This document shows positions 34,501 to 46,991 of a DNA stretch of 64,000 nt, in pieces. Source of the stretch: Callaeas wilsoni (Eukaryota; Chordata; Aves; Passeriformes; Callaeidae). The DNA is taken from assembly GCA_013398955.1 (NCBI GenBank), contig VWPU01012590.1, forward strand, positions 42,314 to 106,313. Reading direction: 5' to 3'. Below the pieces are notes generated by a model, which did not search any database, was not told the DNA's origin, and saw only the letters and a program-made list of their open reading frames with translations. Within the stretch, counting starts at the first letter, position 1; every line of letters starts with the position of its first letter. Both the position numbers and the translations under genes were made by a program.

Positions 34501-37500
34501 CTGTAATCTGTAGCTGTGTCTCCATAGTCTCAGCTATTTGAAGAACTCAATTTAGCAGGATATTACAAGACAGACATCTGATTGTGGTAGACATGAGAGA
34601 CATACAGAGCAAAAGCAAGCTTGCCTTCTGTCTGGAATAGGTCACTGTGCTGGGACTTCCCAATCTCTTTGTTAAAGCTTCATACCAACACACAATGCTT
34701 GCTCTTTCTGCTGCACTCTCATGTTTCTCATTGATTTAGGGCCCTCTTTTGTCATCTTTGGTCTGTTCTTGTTATTAATGACAGCAATTTTCTTATATTT
34801 TTATTTCTAGCTTTGTAGTTGATGAGGGAGAACTGCAAGGAGGAGGAAGGTGTCTATGTATACAGAAAGCAGAAATGTAAAAGAATGATAAAAAAAAAAA
34901 CCACTGCAGCCTTTTCTTTTCTGAACTGGAAAGTCAGAAAATCCCAGATACACTGGGGCTGAATTACCCCACATACTGAAATATGGATATGTAGGTCATT
35001 ATCTGTACAATTATGTACTTCCTTATGATATAATCCTTGAAGATTTTTTAAATTTCAGAAATAAAAATTTAATGTACTCCAGGGATTACTAGTTCACATC
35101 TCTCTGTCTGCAGGCATGAGAAAGCAAAATTCTTTTTTCATGAAATAACTGATGCTGCTGTATTTGCCTTCCGTGGCTCATTAATGCGAACTTGTTTGGT
35201 CTCAGTAATTTTCTCTTGACACAGTGCAGCAAAATACACACAGCTTCACTGTGGATGAAAAGATTCTCCAGAAAAGTAAGAGAAAGCTAAAACAGGAAGC
35301 CAAATTTGACTTTGTAAAAGCAGGCATGTGTCTGTTCTAACCACAACACTTCATTAAAGAGCTGAGTGTACTTGTCTGGGAAGGATAGGGAGAAACACAA
35401 TTTGTAAAATACAGCAGTACATCTTGCATCTTCACTGCAGTGAGGATCTGGTGCTTGATTGGCAATCCAATTGCTATCATATAACTAAAGAGCATTCGAC
35501 TTTTCCTTGGCCTTCTTATTTATCTGGAAATACTTGAAGTAAAGGGGAAAGCTACTGCACTTTAATGCTATTTTGCTTGTACTGTAATCTGTAGATTTCT
35601 GTTAAGATCTTTCCAGAGGGCATGCTTCTGGCCTACATTCTGGTAGTTTTTGTGCCCAAAATAATGTCTGCAAAGGAGAGAAATTCTCTGATGCTCTGTG
35701 AAGTAGTAAAAAATACTGACTTGATAATTTATAGATGCTTCAATGTTGTTTTGTGTGTGTGCTGATACCACTCATTAGTAGTTAGTTTGATTGCAATGCC
35801 TGAATTAATTTATGCCCATATCTTCTGCAAAATGCTATAGGAAACTGAATCAGTGAAGAGGTGGTTGAGACTAATTTTTGAGATACTTAGGTAAAAAATT
35901 TCTTGGGTGCTAGTAGTGTGCTTGTTTGGGATTGGATAGTCATGCGGAGCTGAAATAACCAGTTGCCTCTTTTAGTTCTATAATCTCATCAGTGACATGG
36001 TGCCTATCTGGTTCAAGTGGTGGCCCTTATGAAAACTTTTTACAGTCTCAATCAATTCACTGGCATAAACTTACATTAAGGAAACCAAGACAAAATTACC
36101 AGATGTGAATGGGTCTCATTTTTGGCTGACTTTGCAGATGAATCTGTACTACAAAGTCTGACTCACTTTTCTAGGTCCTGGAGAAACCTAGCAACTGAAG
36201 GGTGAGACACACTGGTAAAATGAGGAGCTCAGATTACTGCTTCACAAGCTGTTGGTGGTGTGTGGAAATATGAAAAATTCGCTTTTCGATATAGTCAGTC
36301 TTTTTCAGGAATTAAAAGTATTTTTAAATTTAGGGAAAAAATTCAGTATTTCTAGGCAGTAATGCTTTATGCAGCTTATCTGTGCTCTGCTGTGAGATGT
36401 CCACATCATCAAAAAGAAAGCTAACCCTATATCATCTATGGGTTTAAAAACGGTGCATTTTAATTTAAATTGTTGGCTGTGCAAACTTTATTTATGCATA
36501 AGAGGGGCAACAATTTAGTAGCATCATGGAAGAAAGAATTCTTCAACATCCCAACAAGTGTCTATATCTGTTACCATTAAATGGTCGAATTTACGTTATT
36601 TAAATAGAAATATCTAACGTTTTTAACTTACCTATCTTTTACCTGAACCAGGAAAATAACCTTTTCTTTTAGAAAGTGATCAAATAAATCCTGACTTATT
36701 TAAATAGGTTTTACAACTGTTCCAAATGTTTAGTATTCATTGAGAGACAAAATGTTAGGAGAAGTAGTGCAAAGAAATTAAGTTGAAATTGGTAAACGAA
36801 AATTGAACGTTTCTGGTTTACTTGTGAAAGAAAGTATGATGTGAAGTAGTGACTGCAGTAGTACTGATCAGTGCTGGACTTGTTGCAGTTAATAGTAACT
36901 TTTGTAGAGAATTTCGTACGAGAGAGATGAAGCAGAAATTTCACTCCTCTGAGTGGAACTTGTTCAGTTGCCAAAGTACTGTTGAGCTTTCCTTCAAAAC
37001 AAAGATGACCAAGGTCAATATTCCAAAATCACTGGGTTGTATTATGGTGATTGAAAAGGCATTTTATGGGACCACGCATTTTTGGAGATACCAAGTCAAC
37101 AGCCAAGAGAATGAGAAGTATTAGGAAGCAGTAGAAACGCCCTGTGACAGACAGTATCTTCTTGCTCTGTGCTGGGTTGTGTATAGCACATGATTTAGTG
37201 CTTCTGAGCACCATTGCAATATAGGATTTCTTTTGGTAAGACATGCAGTTATCATCATAGATACTGGATGTTAAGATAATATAATATCTTCCTACAAGAG
37301 GTCATTGACTGGCTAAAACTTGGTGAAGTTTTCTTGCTGTAAGGAATTTTATTTGAATCTCTGTTAATCCAAAAGCACAAAGATGAGCTCTCTTTGTCAT
37401 CTCAATTTTCTTTAGAAATAGCCACTGAGATGAACCTCCTAATTTACAGCTTATGGTTTTGGGAACTGCAGGAGACTTTAGAGAGGTAACAATAATAAAA

Positions 37501-40500
37501 GTCAAGAAAATAATCAGTTTTAAAAGGGGACAAATATAGAAACAACAAAAGAAAGAGTGGCAATCCACAGCCACAAAGGCTCTAACTGGACTTCCTGGCA
37601 TCTTGTCAAAACCAAATCTTGTTCCTGTGTTTCAAAAGAGTACCCTTCATTGAAAGTTGCCAGTGTCAAGGCAAAGGAGACATCTGTGATTATGATATAC
37701 CTCAAATATCTGTGTATAGGCCTGGAAGCAAAGATATGTAGATGGATAAGCACCCAAACTTTCTGAGCAATGAAATCTGACTGCAGTTTGGTTTCTCTTA
37801 GATCCAGATGAAAAGTACAGCCCTAGAAATGTTGAGAACCTCTCATTCTCTGTGAAATACACAATCAAACTTAATAGAGAGAAAGTCATGGCTGTGAAAC
37901 CAGAAAAATTACTTTAGAATTTGAACTTCTTCATTTTCATTTGTCAGATTACATCCCTGTCATGTTCCACTCATGTGCCCAAGCATGTCAGAACAAGGGA
38001 GATGAGAATTTTTTTCTTCCATCTTTCAATTGAATTAGTTGATTTAAAAATAATCAGTTTGAATAAAGTCCTGAATGTGACTAATTACCAAGAGTGACAA
38101 GGTGAAAAAACTAGAAAGTGACCATTACTGCTGGGGGTCAATGAATCAAATTTATGTATCCCAGTGTCATCAAACTCAGGTGTGTTTGAAGGTGGATCCA
38201 GCTCTTATATTTGAACCTTCTCTAACACTGCTGTTCTTGTGCCATTTGTATCAATAGGCAGTGTACCAAGTGTTCATCACAGAAAAAGGAAATTTTAGGC
38301 AGATTTTAACAGCTTTTATAGAATCTACTGCTGGTTGAAATAATCTCATAAAACAATGGATGAAAGCCAGTCTAATTAACTAGTCTGCAACTGTGCAGGA
38401 CTTTGTGTCAGTATTTGTTGAATATCCAGGAAATTTGATCTGAGCTTTTATATGGACAGGTATACTGTAGCTGTAAACTTCCTCAGGCCAGTAATAGTTA
38501 AAGGATTTAGATATCCATCTATGGCACCTAAGGGGAAGACTGTGTGTATTCTGAATGTGGTTTGTAGGAAAGTCAAAAGGGATGAAAAAGCCAAAAATAC
38601 GTCTGAAATTTTCCTGGCAGAAGAATTACTGAAATTTTTGAAAATTATTCAAAAACTGTATGGGTTCCTCTCGTCCACCAAATACACTCACCAATACTTC
38701 ACTGCAGATGCCCTGAGTCAGTTCAAGTTTTGCCAGTAGGCCAGGCAAGATGGATTTTACTGTTTCTGATACCAGCCTTCCTTCCTATGCAACAAATTTG
38801 GTTTTGCAGCTGCAGAATGCCCTCCTCAGGCCTCCTTTTACTACATGTGAGGTGGTGAAGCAAGCAGATGGACATGCAAGCGGTGAACCTCTTTCATTAC
38901 ATCCTGGAACATCTGCCACTGGAAAGACTTGCTAAAGGAATAGCACTGAAGACAAAATTCTGGCTTCTTCATGGTGAGAAGAAATTTACACCCATCTTTG
39001 TCTGGCCTGCCTCTGCACCCCTGAAGGAACATTTGTGGGATATCTTCATGATCTCCTTCAGCAAGGACCCAGTCTTGGATGGGATAGTGTGTTTCTGGAG
39101 CAGGAGCACAGTGTATGTCTCTCATTTATGGTTATTTACCCCACTCCTAAGACGACACCACTACCACTCTCACTGGAGCTGCCATTTGCACCTTTCACTC
39201 TATTCCTCTACAAGGAGGCAAGAGGAGATTAGCCAGGGCACCGTCTATGGCTCCTCGAAATGGGGAAGTCTTACCTCTTTACAAGCTTCCTTCCCTTTGT
39301 CTTCCCCAGCCCTCCACTGTTGTTCAGTTAGGGATGTGAAAAGTTACATCCCTGTCTGTTTCCTGTAACACCTCTTTATGGACCTGATGTACAGAGCCAT
39401 GACGAATTCCTTTGTGAATTTGCTTATGCTGCCAGTCTCCATCAGCCACCCCAGCTGCAAGTTTCAAAAGACGACAAAAAAACCTCCAAATCTCAAAGCC
39501 CTGACTACCAGGATGGGGAGTTCACCTCCTCTCTCCCACACAATTTCTATCTTTGGGGCATAGAGGCCACACAGGTAAAATTTCTCCTACTGCTTTTTAG
39601 CCAGACTTTCCAAGGAGGTGAAAATGCCACACTGAACAGGCACAAGAGAAGGAGTGATATCTGGGGTGTATTTTACTTGGAGTCTATTTGGCTATCCAAG
39701 TCATCTTTGCTTGTGCTTAAAACTAACATTGCAAACTTATTATTAGGGGCACTTATTATTTACAATCACATCTTGGAGGAGTCTGTTTTTAAAATGGATC
39801 TGCAAGATCCATTTAGCCATTGTTGGTATGGAAAAATAATTTCACTCATACATGGGTCACATTAGCTTCAGTAGAAAAAGACAGCCCCTTCACTGTGTGG
39901 TGCATTACTCTATGCCGCATGAAGAGCTTCCTACTTTACTGCTACAGCTGGAAAAGTTCTTCTCAAGGTAAAAGGCAAAAGTATATCCAGCACAGGCATG
40001 GCTAGTCATTTGTCATTTCCTACTTCATTTATCAGGAACATGCTGTTAGAAATCTGCAGAACTGTCAGGCTTGGAATGTAATTGTTTTCCAAAGTCTGTC
40101 ATTTGACTATTGAAATTTACTTTTCAGTAAAATTCTCTGAGATAAGAGAAGTGAGTATTAAAAAAGTACAAGCCTGTGCAAAAATCCAAACAACAGTCAA
40201 ATACGCTTAAAGGAAACAGTAACTCCTTCATGCTACCCGAGTTATTTACTACTTTGCTAAACCAGCATTGCATATCTCAAGCAGTTTCCTCTTCAGCTGC
40301 CTGCTCTTGCACCCAGTTTAATGGAAATGTTTAATGGAAGAATACCCACCAAAATCAGTGAGAAAAGGATCACAAGCACAGTATGCAAAGAACTCTGTAA
40401 TTAAACAAACCTGCCATCTCAAGTCTTAGGCTTCAGGCAGCTAGCACTTGGACATGTTTATTTTTGCTTATGACAGTGTGGTGAGTTCGACAACCTTGGA

Positions 40501-43500
40501 TCTCTTTTTCACTTCAGTCTGTGATAGCATTTGCTAGCACTGAGGAATTGCTACAATGAAGCCAATTATGTTTGGTTTTGGTTTTAAATATGTATTTTCT
40601 AGTAGAAGTGTGTATGTCCTAGAGAGTGCAGCTGGACAGTGTGCCCTGCTCTGAGCCACCTCAAGACTTCCTTGGGGTGCAGAGCAAGCTGGGAGCCCAC
40701 CAGAGGCTGAACTGCACCCCTGCAGCCACCCATCACAGGTGTGCTAGGATGGACAAGCAGAGGAGCAGCTCTGCATGAGTCTGCTGCTCTCAGGAGACAG
40801 AAATATCCTTCCTTTCATAGCACTAGCCAGTCTGCCCCATTCTTTGGCATCAAAATAGGTGGTAGGTCTATTTGATGCCCCTCAGTAATTAAGTCCTGTA
40901 AGGTAAACTGATTGCCTTGCTGAAGCCTAGATTTGGCCCATTTCAGATGGCTTGGTTTGTGGCAAAGTAATAAAATTCATATTTTATTTTACTTAATTTG
41001 CCAGCATTCCATTTTTGGGGGGCTGCAGCAAAAGATTTCAACACAAGGTTCCTAATGGGAAGAACTGTATCTTATATGAACCATTTAAAGAACAGAGTGC
41101 AAAGTAGCACGAACACTGCCATTATAAGAATAAGAACATTGTATCATGCTTCTAGGTAATATGAAGTTCATAATTTGCTCAGTTAATACCTAATACTTAA
41201 TTAATGTAGTCGCTAATGTCTGAGGCTTTATGTAAGTTCAAGTAAAAAACTGTAAGAAAATAATAAATTAAGGACTACCTTGTATAGCTGAAGTTTGAGA
41301 AATTTTGAACTCTGGTCTCGATCCTCGAGAAAGCCCTCTGTGGATATATGTTGTCATGTCCTAGACCATATGCAAAGTGTCACTAGCTGCCCCACCATAA
41401 ATTGAACTATAAGTCTTTTTTTTCATGAAGATGGCTTCAGCTCTTTATACTGCACTGATGTCTTCTGCAGTAATGTGTGTGCTCTGGACACAGTCTCTTA
41501 AAATACTTGCAGTCATTTTTCTAAGCTGCTGGGCACTGGGTGCCATGTTTTCTCAACAGCCAGATTTTTTTTTCTAAGTAGACCAAAGAGAGGAACATGT
41601 CTGTAATTCTGTATTAATTAACAGCAGATCTTGAACTCACACCTATTCATTGAAGATACGTCTTTAAGATCCAGTTAATTATTCAATGTAGACCTAAGCT
41701 CTCTCACAATGTAAACCAGTTAAATAAGTAAAACCTCACTGGTTGTGAGAGCTTTTATGTCAGCACTGATTTATGTCTTTTGCTGTACCTACAGAGCAGG
41801 TTAAACATTGATGCTTAAAGTTGAAGATGATGGCCCCCTTACACCTGCACTTTATCTCAGGGCATGTTGCAGTTTCAAGGAAAAACACTTGAGCTTATGC
41901 CTCTTCAAGAGATACCCAGATACTGTCTTACAAGGGCTTAATGAACTTCTGTGTTTTTTCAGCAGCTTGCGTCTGTGAAGACAGTAATTTAGTACGTTTA
42001 ATGATGCCTGATCCCACAATAACCTTGGTAAGGTATGGAGCTTCTGGAGCTTCAGGCACTGCCACTTCCCTGAGACAATTCATGTAGAAATCACTCTTGT
42101 CTTTCCATTTTTTTTTGACAATCCTCAGCTCATTGTGACTTCTGGCTCTGCCGTCTGCCCCGAGTCAGGGATATGGGCACAGGAATAAAAAGTTCTTTAA
42201 GTTGTAGGGCTACTCTTCAGCTTTCAACTCTGTGCCAAGACCGAAGGGAACTTTAGGCTTTATCTTGGCTTGATGCTAACAGGCATTTTGTATCAAGTTT
42301 TTACTTTATAAAAAGTGTATCCTTTGGTTCCATTCAGGTAGCCTGCTGCTTGGTTTGCCTGCCAGGACTCTTTTGCCACCCTGTGTCTGCAAGCGGATGA
42401 CAAGCAGCAGTAAAGCCCTACTTCCGTGTTACAGCAGCTTGGCAGGAAACATATATCCTAGCAAAAAATAAGTAACTTGGACAGACACATATGGATTGAT
42501 GTGTCTGTTGTATATCTATTGTGAAACTCTTCTGCTAGGCACTATAAAACAAGAAAAAATGCGAAAACAATTTTTTTTTTTTTAAGCCTCTAAAACCTCA
42601 ATATTATTGGAAAATTCTTGACTAGTTGTATCATAGACCAAGCTTGGCTTTCTGATTCTCAGCTGCTGTGGTCCTTAAAGTAGCAAATGGTTCTCAAAGG
42701 GTCCTGTGTTAGTGGAGACTTTTAAGTGCCTCTTCCTATTTTTCTCAAGTTGTCTAACATCCCTTACAACAGGAGGGAAGCAGACATCAATGTAGGTCTC
42801 TGGTGTTGTTCAGATATTTGCCTCTGACAGGGAAATGCTCCATGGGGAATCTTTACTTGTAAGTAGATTGTAAACTATTTGCATATTTGCATGGACCACA
42901 GATTTTAACCCATGATCTTGGTCATAACAGCTCTGCTGGTGAATGTTATTTGCAGAAGGAAAAATATGTCTTTGGACCAATGAAAAATCATTTATAAACC
43001 CCAGAAAGCCATGAATAATCCAAATATGCACATATGTGTATACTAAATGGATATTGGTGGAGTGGGAGACAGGCCTTGCATGTCTTTCTTCATCAGATTT
43101 CTTGACTGAATTAAAGATCAAGCCCTTCTTACCTGCTGTTAACAGAAGTAACTCTGTCTGAGCAGTTAATTTCTTTTCTGGAAAAATGGTGGTGTTGCAT
43201 TGGCTGTTTTTTACTTCTTAGATAAATACAGCGGAAAATAAAAAATTTCCTGGGAGCTGCTTCAGTTTACTGTATGTATAGGAACCTTAAATATAGAAAA
43301 GCTATGGAATAAATTCTCTTTGTCCCTAGCAAATCAGAGGGTCGCTGGAAGGGAGAAAGCTTGTAGCAGTGTCATTCTGTGCTGTTGCTAAATGGGACTG
43401 AAATGAACAAGTTTATTTTGGTGCAGAGCAGTTACAGATTACTACCTGTGTTTTACCCCCACTTGGCACGGCTGGAGGCCCACGAGAAATATGTGCAAAA

Positions 43501-43910
43501 ATGAAGAACCAAAAACATGGCCTAGTGCAACACACCTCCCTGTGCAGCCTTGGCTTGTGTAAATGACCACAATGAGAACTGGAAAGACAGGAAGCAAGGA
43601 ACTTCCCGTCTCACCAGTGCCAAAAACTGGCCAGTACTGAGAGTGGTCCTGTGGGGCATCTGCGTGCTACAGGGCTTGTGAGCATCCCTCTGCTTTCACT
43701 AGAGTTAGCCCCCTCACAGAGATCAGCCAAGAGGCTAAACGTTCTGTGTGTGTGTCTGGGTGTATGCTATGGACACAGAGAGCCATTAGCTCTTCAGGTA
43801 TGAAGTTGATCGTCCTTCCATAACATTTTTAGAGAAAATAATTCATGTTTAAGCTTATCACACAAAGTTTTGATGATTGACCAAGATGATATCTCTTCAT
43901 TCAGCATAAG
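28563..43910. other. Long noncoding or intronic stretch
   Basis: Fifteen kilobases with no firm gene and no recognised transposon. If the minus-strand gene is real, much of this is its intron. Low-complexity patches include (GTTT)n near 29118-29137 and A-runs near 34890-34899. An inverted repeat lies at 34372-34405. A candidate minus exon is at 32873-32950, and a GC-richer block with broken open frames is at about 38450-39560 (see findings). Confidence 0.45.
34372..34405. repeat. Perfect 11-bp inverted repeat, 12-nt loop
   Basis: TTTTTCCTAGA at 34372-34382 and TCTAGGAAAAA at 34395-34405 are exact reverse complements. It could form a hairpin; no repeat family or gene context explains it. Confidence 0.7.
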
Positions 43911-43916
43911 GTATAG
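43911..43916 (-). repeat. Target-site duplication GTATAG, left copy
   Basis: GTATAG directly precedes the LTR end (43917) and recurs at 44476-44481. Confidence 0.85.
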
Positions 43917-44097
43917 TGCTGCGGTCCGGTGGTAAGTTCAGGTCAAGCTAGCTCAGCACGCGGAGGCAACCACCGCGGCCGAAGTCCTGAGAGTGTCCTC
44001 GCTGGCAGCAACTCGCAGTGGCCCAGCACCGACACAAGGCAGAGTAAGGCGCGGAAGACGAAGAGGCGGGAGAGGTCTCCTGTATGGGTCTCCAAGG

Positions 44098-44103
44098 TTT
44101 ATT
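44098..44103 (-). terminator. LTR polyadenylation signal AATAAA
   Basis: TTTATT on +, in a block ('ggtttattgccttgaag') that is identical to the corresponding block of copy 1. It marks R in the second LTR. Confidence 0.65.
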
Positions 44104-44157
44104 GCCTTGAAGGGGGCCAGGCACAAAAAGAGCCTCGAGGGGTGGAGAATAGAGACT

Positions 44158-44163
44158 CTTATA
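44158..44163 (-). promoter_or_regulatory. LTR TATA-like box
   Basis: CTTATA on + (TATAAG on -) in 'ctcttatagggttaag', aligned with 7077-7082 of copy 1. Confidence 0.6.
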
Positions 44164-44475
44164 GGGTTAAGGGGGATCAGGAGACAAACAATGTGTGAAG
44201 GGCAAGAGAGAGAGAGAGAGGAGCAGAGCCGGTTTGGAGGAGAACAACCAATGGGGTGAAGAATCAAGAACCAACCAATGGGGATACAGAACTGGGGGAA
44301 CTTTCCAGAACTGAGGCCTAGATTGACAGGGGGAGGACGCAACATCCTGATTGGCACTTAGGGGGAGGCGGACGAGGTGAGCCCAAGGGCGGAGGCTCCA
44401 GGGGTGACCTCATTGCCTTCATCATACCATTTTAGGCATTTGAGGCCCTCGGTCTGAACCGGGCACACCGCAACA

Positions 44476-44481
44476 GTATAG
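44476..44481 (-). repeat. Target-site duplication GTATAG, right copy
   Basis: Exact repeat of 43911-43916, immediately outside the LTR terminus. Confidence 0.85.
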
Positions 44482-46584
44482 TTCTCTCATTTAAAGACAA
44501 CACCATGTGTGACATTTTGCAGAATGAGGGTCATTGCAAAAAGCAAAAACAAAAAGCAAAAGAGTTCACATTATGTCTTCATCTCCCTTCCCATTACAAA
44601 ATCCAACACACTGCAGCCAAGTGTCCTGGTGAGTCACTGTCCAGTAACTAATCTCTGCTATGTGAAAGGCATTCAAAACCACAGAATTGAAGCACTCCTG
44701 AGAATACTGTATTAGCTGGAAATTGTAAGTTTAGAAGGTACCAGTTGTTTTGTTTCTCTTACGGCTGCTACTGTAAAAATATTGCTAAGTGGAAAATGGA
44801 AACTTGCTAATATGGGGAAGAGGGAAAAGCAGGATTGACTATTCCTCTGTAAGTGAAAATGGTAGTTCCTAAATGCAAGAATATCTTGGCAGCACCACAT
44901 CTAAATTATGCCCTGAGTTTATTGCTCTAGACGTAACCTCTGCTGTTTGCATGGATCACCAGAGATGCAACATAAATGTTTTTGTGAGAACTGGGTTAGT
45001 CTGCAGAGATTGCTCAAATCTCCTGGGAAATCTAGATCCATCCCTATGAACATATCCTCTGCCTCCTTTCTTAATTAGGAATATCACCCTTTATTTCTTT
45101 GGGGTTTCCTTTGCCCTCCTCAGGCACGGATGAGGAGAGCTGTATGCTTTTCAGCAATCACCTGGAGCTGGAGAATTCTTTGTTCACCATACAGGTTTCA
45201 GCTGGATGGCTCATTGTAACACAGCACACCCCATCTGCTTTCACCCCCTGAACACGAGCCTTGTGCCACCTGCTTCCTGTGGCGCCTTCTGAAAAGGCCA
45301 GCTCCCTGCCTACTCCTTTTCAAGCAAACTAAGAGCAGTAATGAATAATAACATGCATGGTTTGAAAATCATATGAACAGCTTTCTAACTACCTGTGTGT
45401 GTCCAGAGAGTGCTAGAACAGATTGCATTGTACTTGGGTTTATGTTTTTTTTACTCATATCCTTAGTTTCATGAAGCTTGGCTCTAGCTTTCACTGCTAT
45501 TTCCGTAGCTTCTCCTTAGTATTATTACCAGTGTTTCTGGCACCACATTTGCACATTTTCCTGCAGTCACTTGGACGTTCATGAATTGATTTGCTTGCAG
45601 GCTACTGGAAAAGTTCCTCTAACTTCACAGTGAGTGCTGTTGTCATCGCCTTTGTCCGCGTGGTGGTGTTGCATACCCTGTTACATAGTGCCGTAATCCT
45701 TTACAGCTGTATTGCTTCACAAATGCTGGGCATTTCCTTGGCCCGTGCTGTTTGCCAGAGCATGTGTAGCCCCATATGATATGTTTATACGTTTGTTTAA
45801 CACGAGCTCCACATTCGGTTCTGCCTGAGGGTTCGGTTTTGTTTTGTTTTAATGGACATTGTTAAAACAGAATCATATATTTCAGCAGCATAATATTATC
45901 AGTCCTCCCATTGCGCATCTTAGGGCACCATTTGTGTGATTCCAGCCTCAGTAGCAAAGTCAGTTTAAAGTTTTGTGATACAAATATTTGGATGTTTTAT
46001 GAAAGAAAGGAGTTACTCCTTACATTAATTCTTTTAATGATACTGTCCTGGTGCATACTCTTTCTCTGCCCAGACTGCTTTAAATACCTTTAGCCTAACA
46101 CCATATCCTGGTCAGAGCCTACAGTTTTGACACTAGTTTCTTTCATCCTTTGCCTGAGCTCAGGCTTCTGAGCACTGTTGCTCAGCTAAGAACAACCACT
46201 TCCAGTTAGCTTCTGTGAAAAAGAATTCAAGGTACAGTTCAGTGAAGTTGTGAACAAGTCTCCAGAGAAAAGGAGTGGAAACTTCTTGTGCCAGATTTAT
46301 TCTTTGAGACAGCAGTTCAGGAAATGATGTCTTCTGTCTGGACTGGACTTCTGTTGGTTAGCAAATCGTTTTACTTTATGTAAGACTAGTTCCCTTTCAG
46401 GACCCTCTGTCACCTTCAGAGTGCAGCAAAATCCTGTCTTCTCCTAGTCTAAACCAGTGCTGCACAGGGAACTCAGTCAGTGAGTGTTTGCAGCTCTAAC
46501 TTACCTCTTCAACCCTGGATCATCTAGCACAGGCTCTTCTGAACTTTCACCTTTTTTCTCTCTCCATCAAAGAAAATTTTACAA
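44482..46584. other. Unassigned noncoding DNA
   Basis: Two kilobases with no supported gene or repeat. A minus-strand donor near 46503 with an open stretch behind it is described under findings. Confidence 0.5.
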
Positions 46585-46991
46585 TTTTCTTTCTTTNNNN
46601 NNNNNNNNNNNNNNNNNNNNNNNNNNNNNNNNNNNNNNNNNNNNNNNNNNNNNNNNNNNNNNNNNNNNNNNNNNNNNNNNNNNNNNNNNNNNNNNNNNNN
46701 NNNNNNNNNNNNNNNNNNNNNNNNNNNNNNNNNNNNNNNNNNNNNNNNNNNNNNNNNNNNNNNNNNNNNNNNNNNNNNNNNNNNNNNNNNNNNNNNNNNN
46801 NNNNNNNNNNNNNNNNNNNNNNNNNNNNNNNNNNNNNNNNNNNNNNNNNNNNTTTCTTCCTTCTTTCTTCCTTTCTTCCTTTCTTCCTTTCCTTTTTTCT
46901 TTTTCTTTCTTCCTTTCTTTTCTTCTTTTTTCTTTTCTTTTCTTTTCTTTTCTTTTCTTTTCTTTTCTTTTCTTTTCTTTTCTTCTTTTCT
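46585..46991 (+). repeat. Pyrimidine simple repeat containing an assembly gap
   Basis: CTTT/CTTC tetranucleotide repeats flank the gap on both sides. After the gap, TTTCTTCC units grade into a clean (TTTTC)n pentanucleotide run at about 46927-46985. The true length is unknown because the gap lies inside the array. Confidence 0.9.
46597..46852. other. Assembly gap, 256 N
   Basis: A run of N. The flanks are both TTTC-type repeat, so the gap most likely marks an unresolved simple-repeat expansion. The open frames drawn across it are meaningless. Confidence 0.99.

Larger units (their letters stand above)
43917..44475 (-). mobile_element. Solo LTR of the same ERV family (copy 2, 559 bp)
   Basis: On the minus strand it starts TGTTGCGGTG and ends CCGCAGCA, giving near-perfect 8-bp terminal inverted repeats. 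It is flanked by the perfect 6-bp duplication GTATAG (43911-43916 and 44476-44481). In minus-strand order: a U3 that is about 85 bases longer than in copy 1, a CCAAT motif near 44355, two inverted CCAAT boxes (44275-44279 and 44248-44252), and a CT-run at about 44205-44220. Then come the TATA-like box (44158-44163), AATAAA (44098-44103) and a GC-rich R/U5. No gag, pol or env sequence is attached. The 6-bp duplication suggests an ERVK-like group. Confidence 0.92.

Noticed and set aside
38868..39368. 166-codon plus-strand frame considered as a gene
   Set aside because: No recognised domain, no splice context, and overlapping minus-strand frames of similar length. Kept only as a low-confidence finding for the block.
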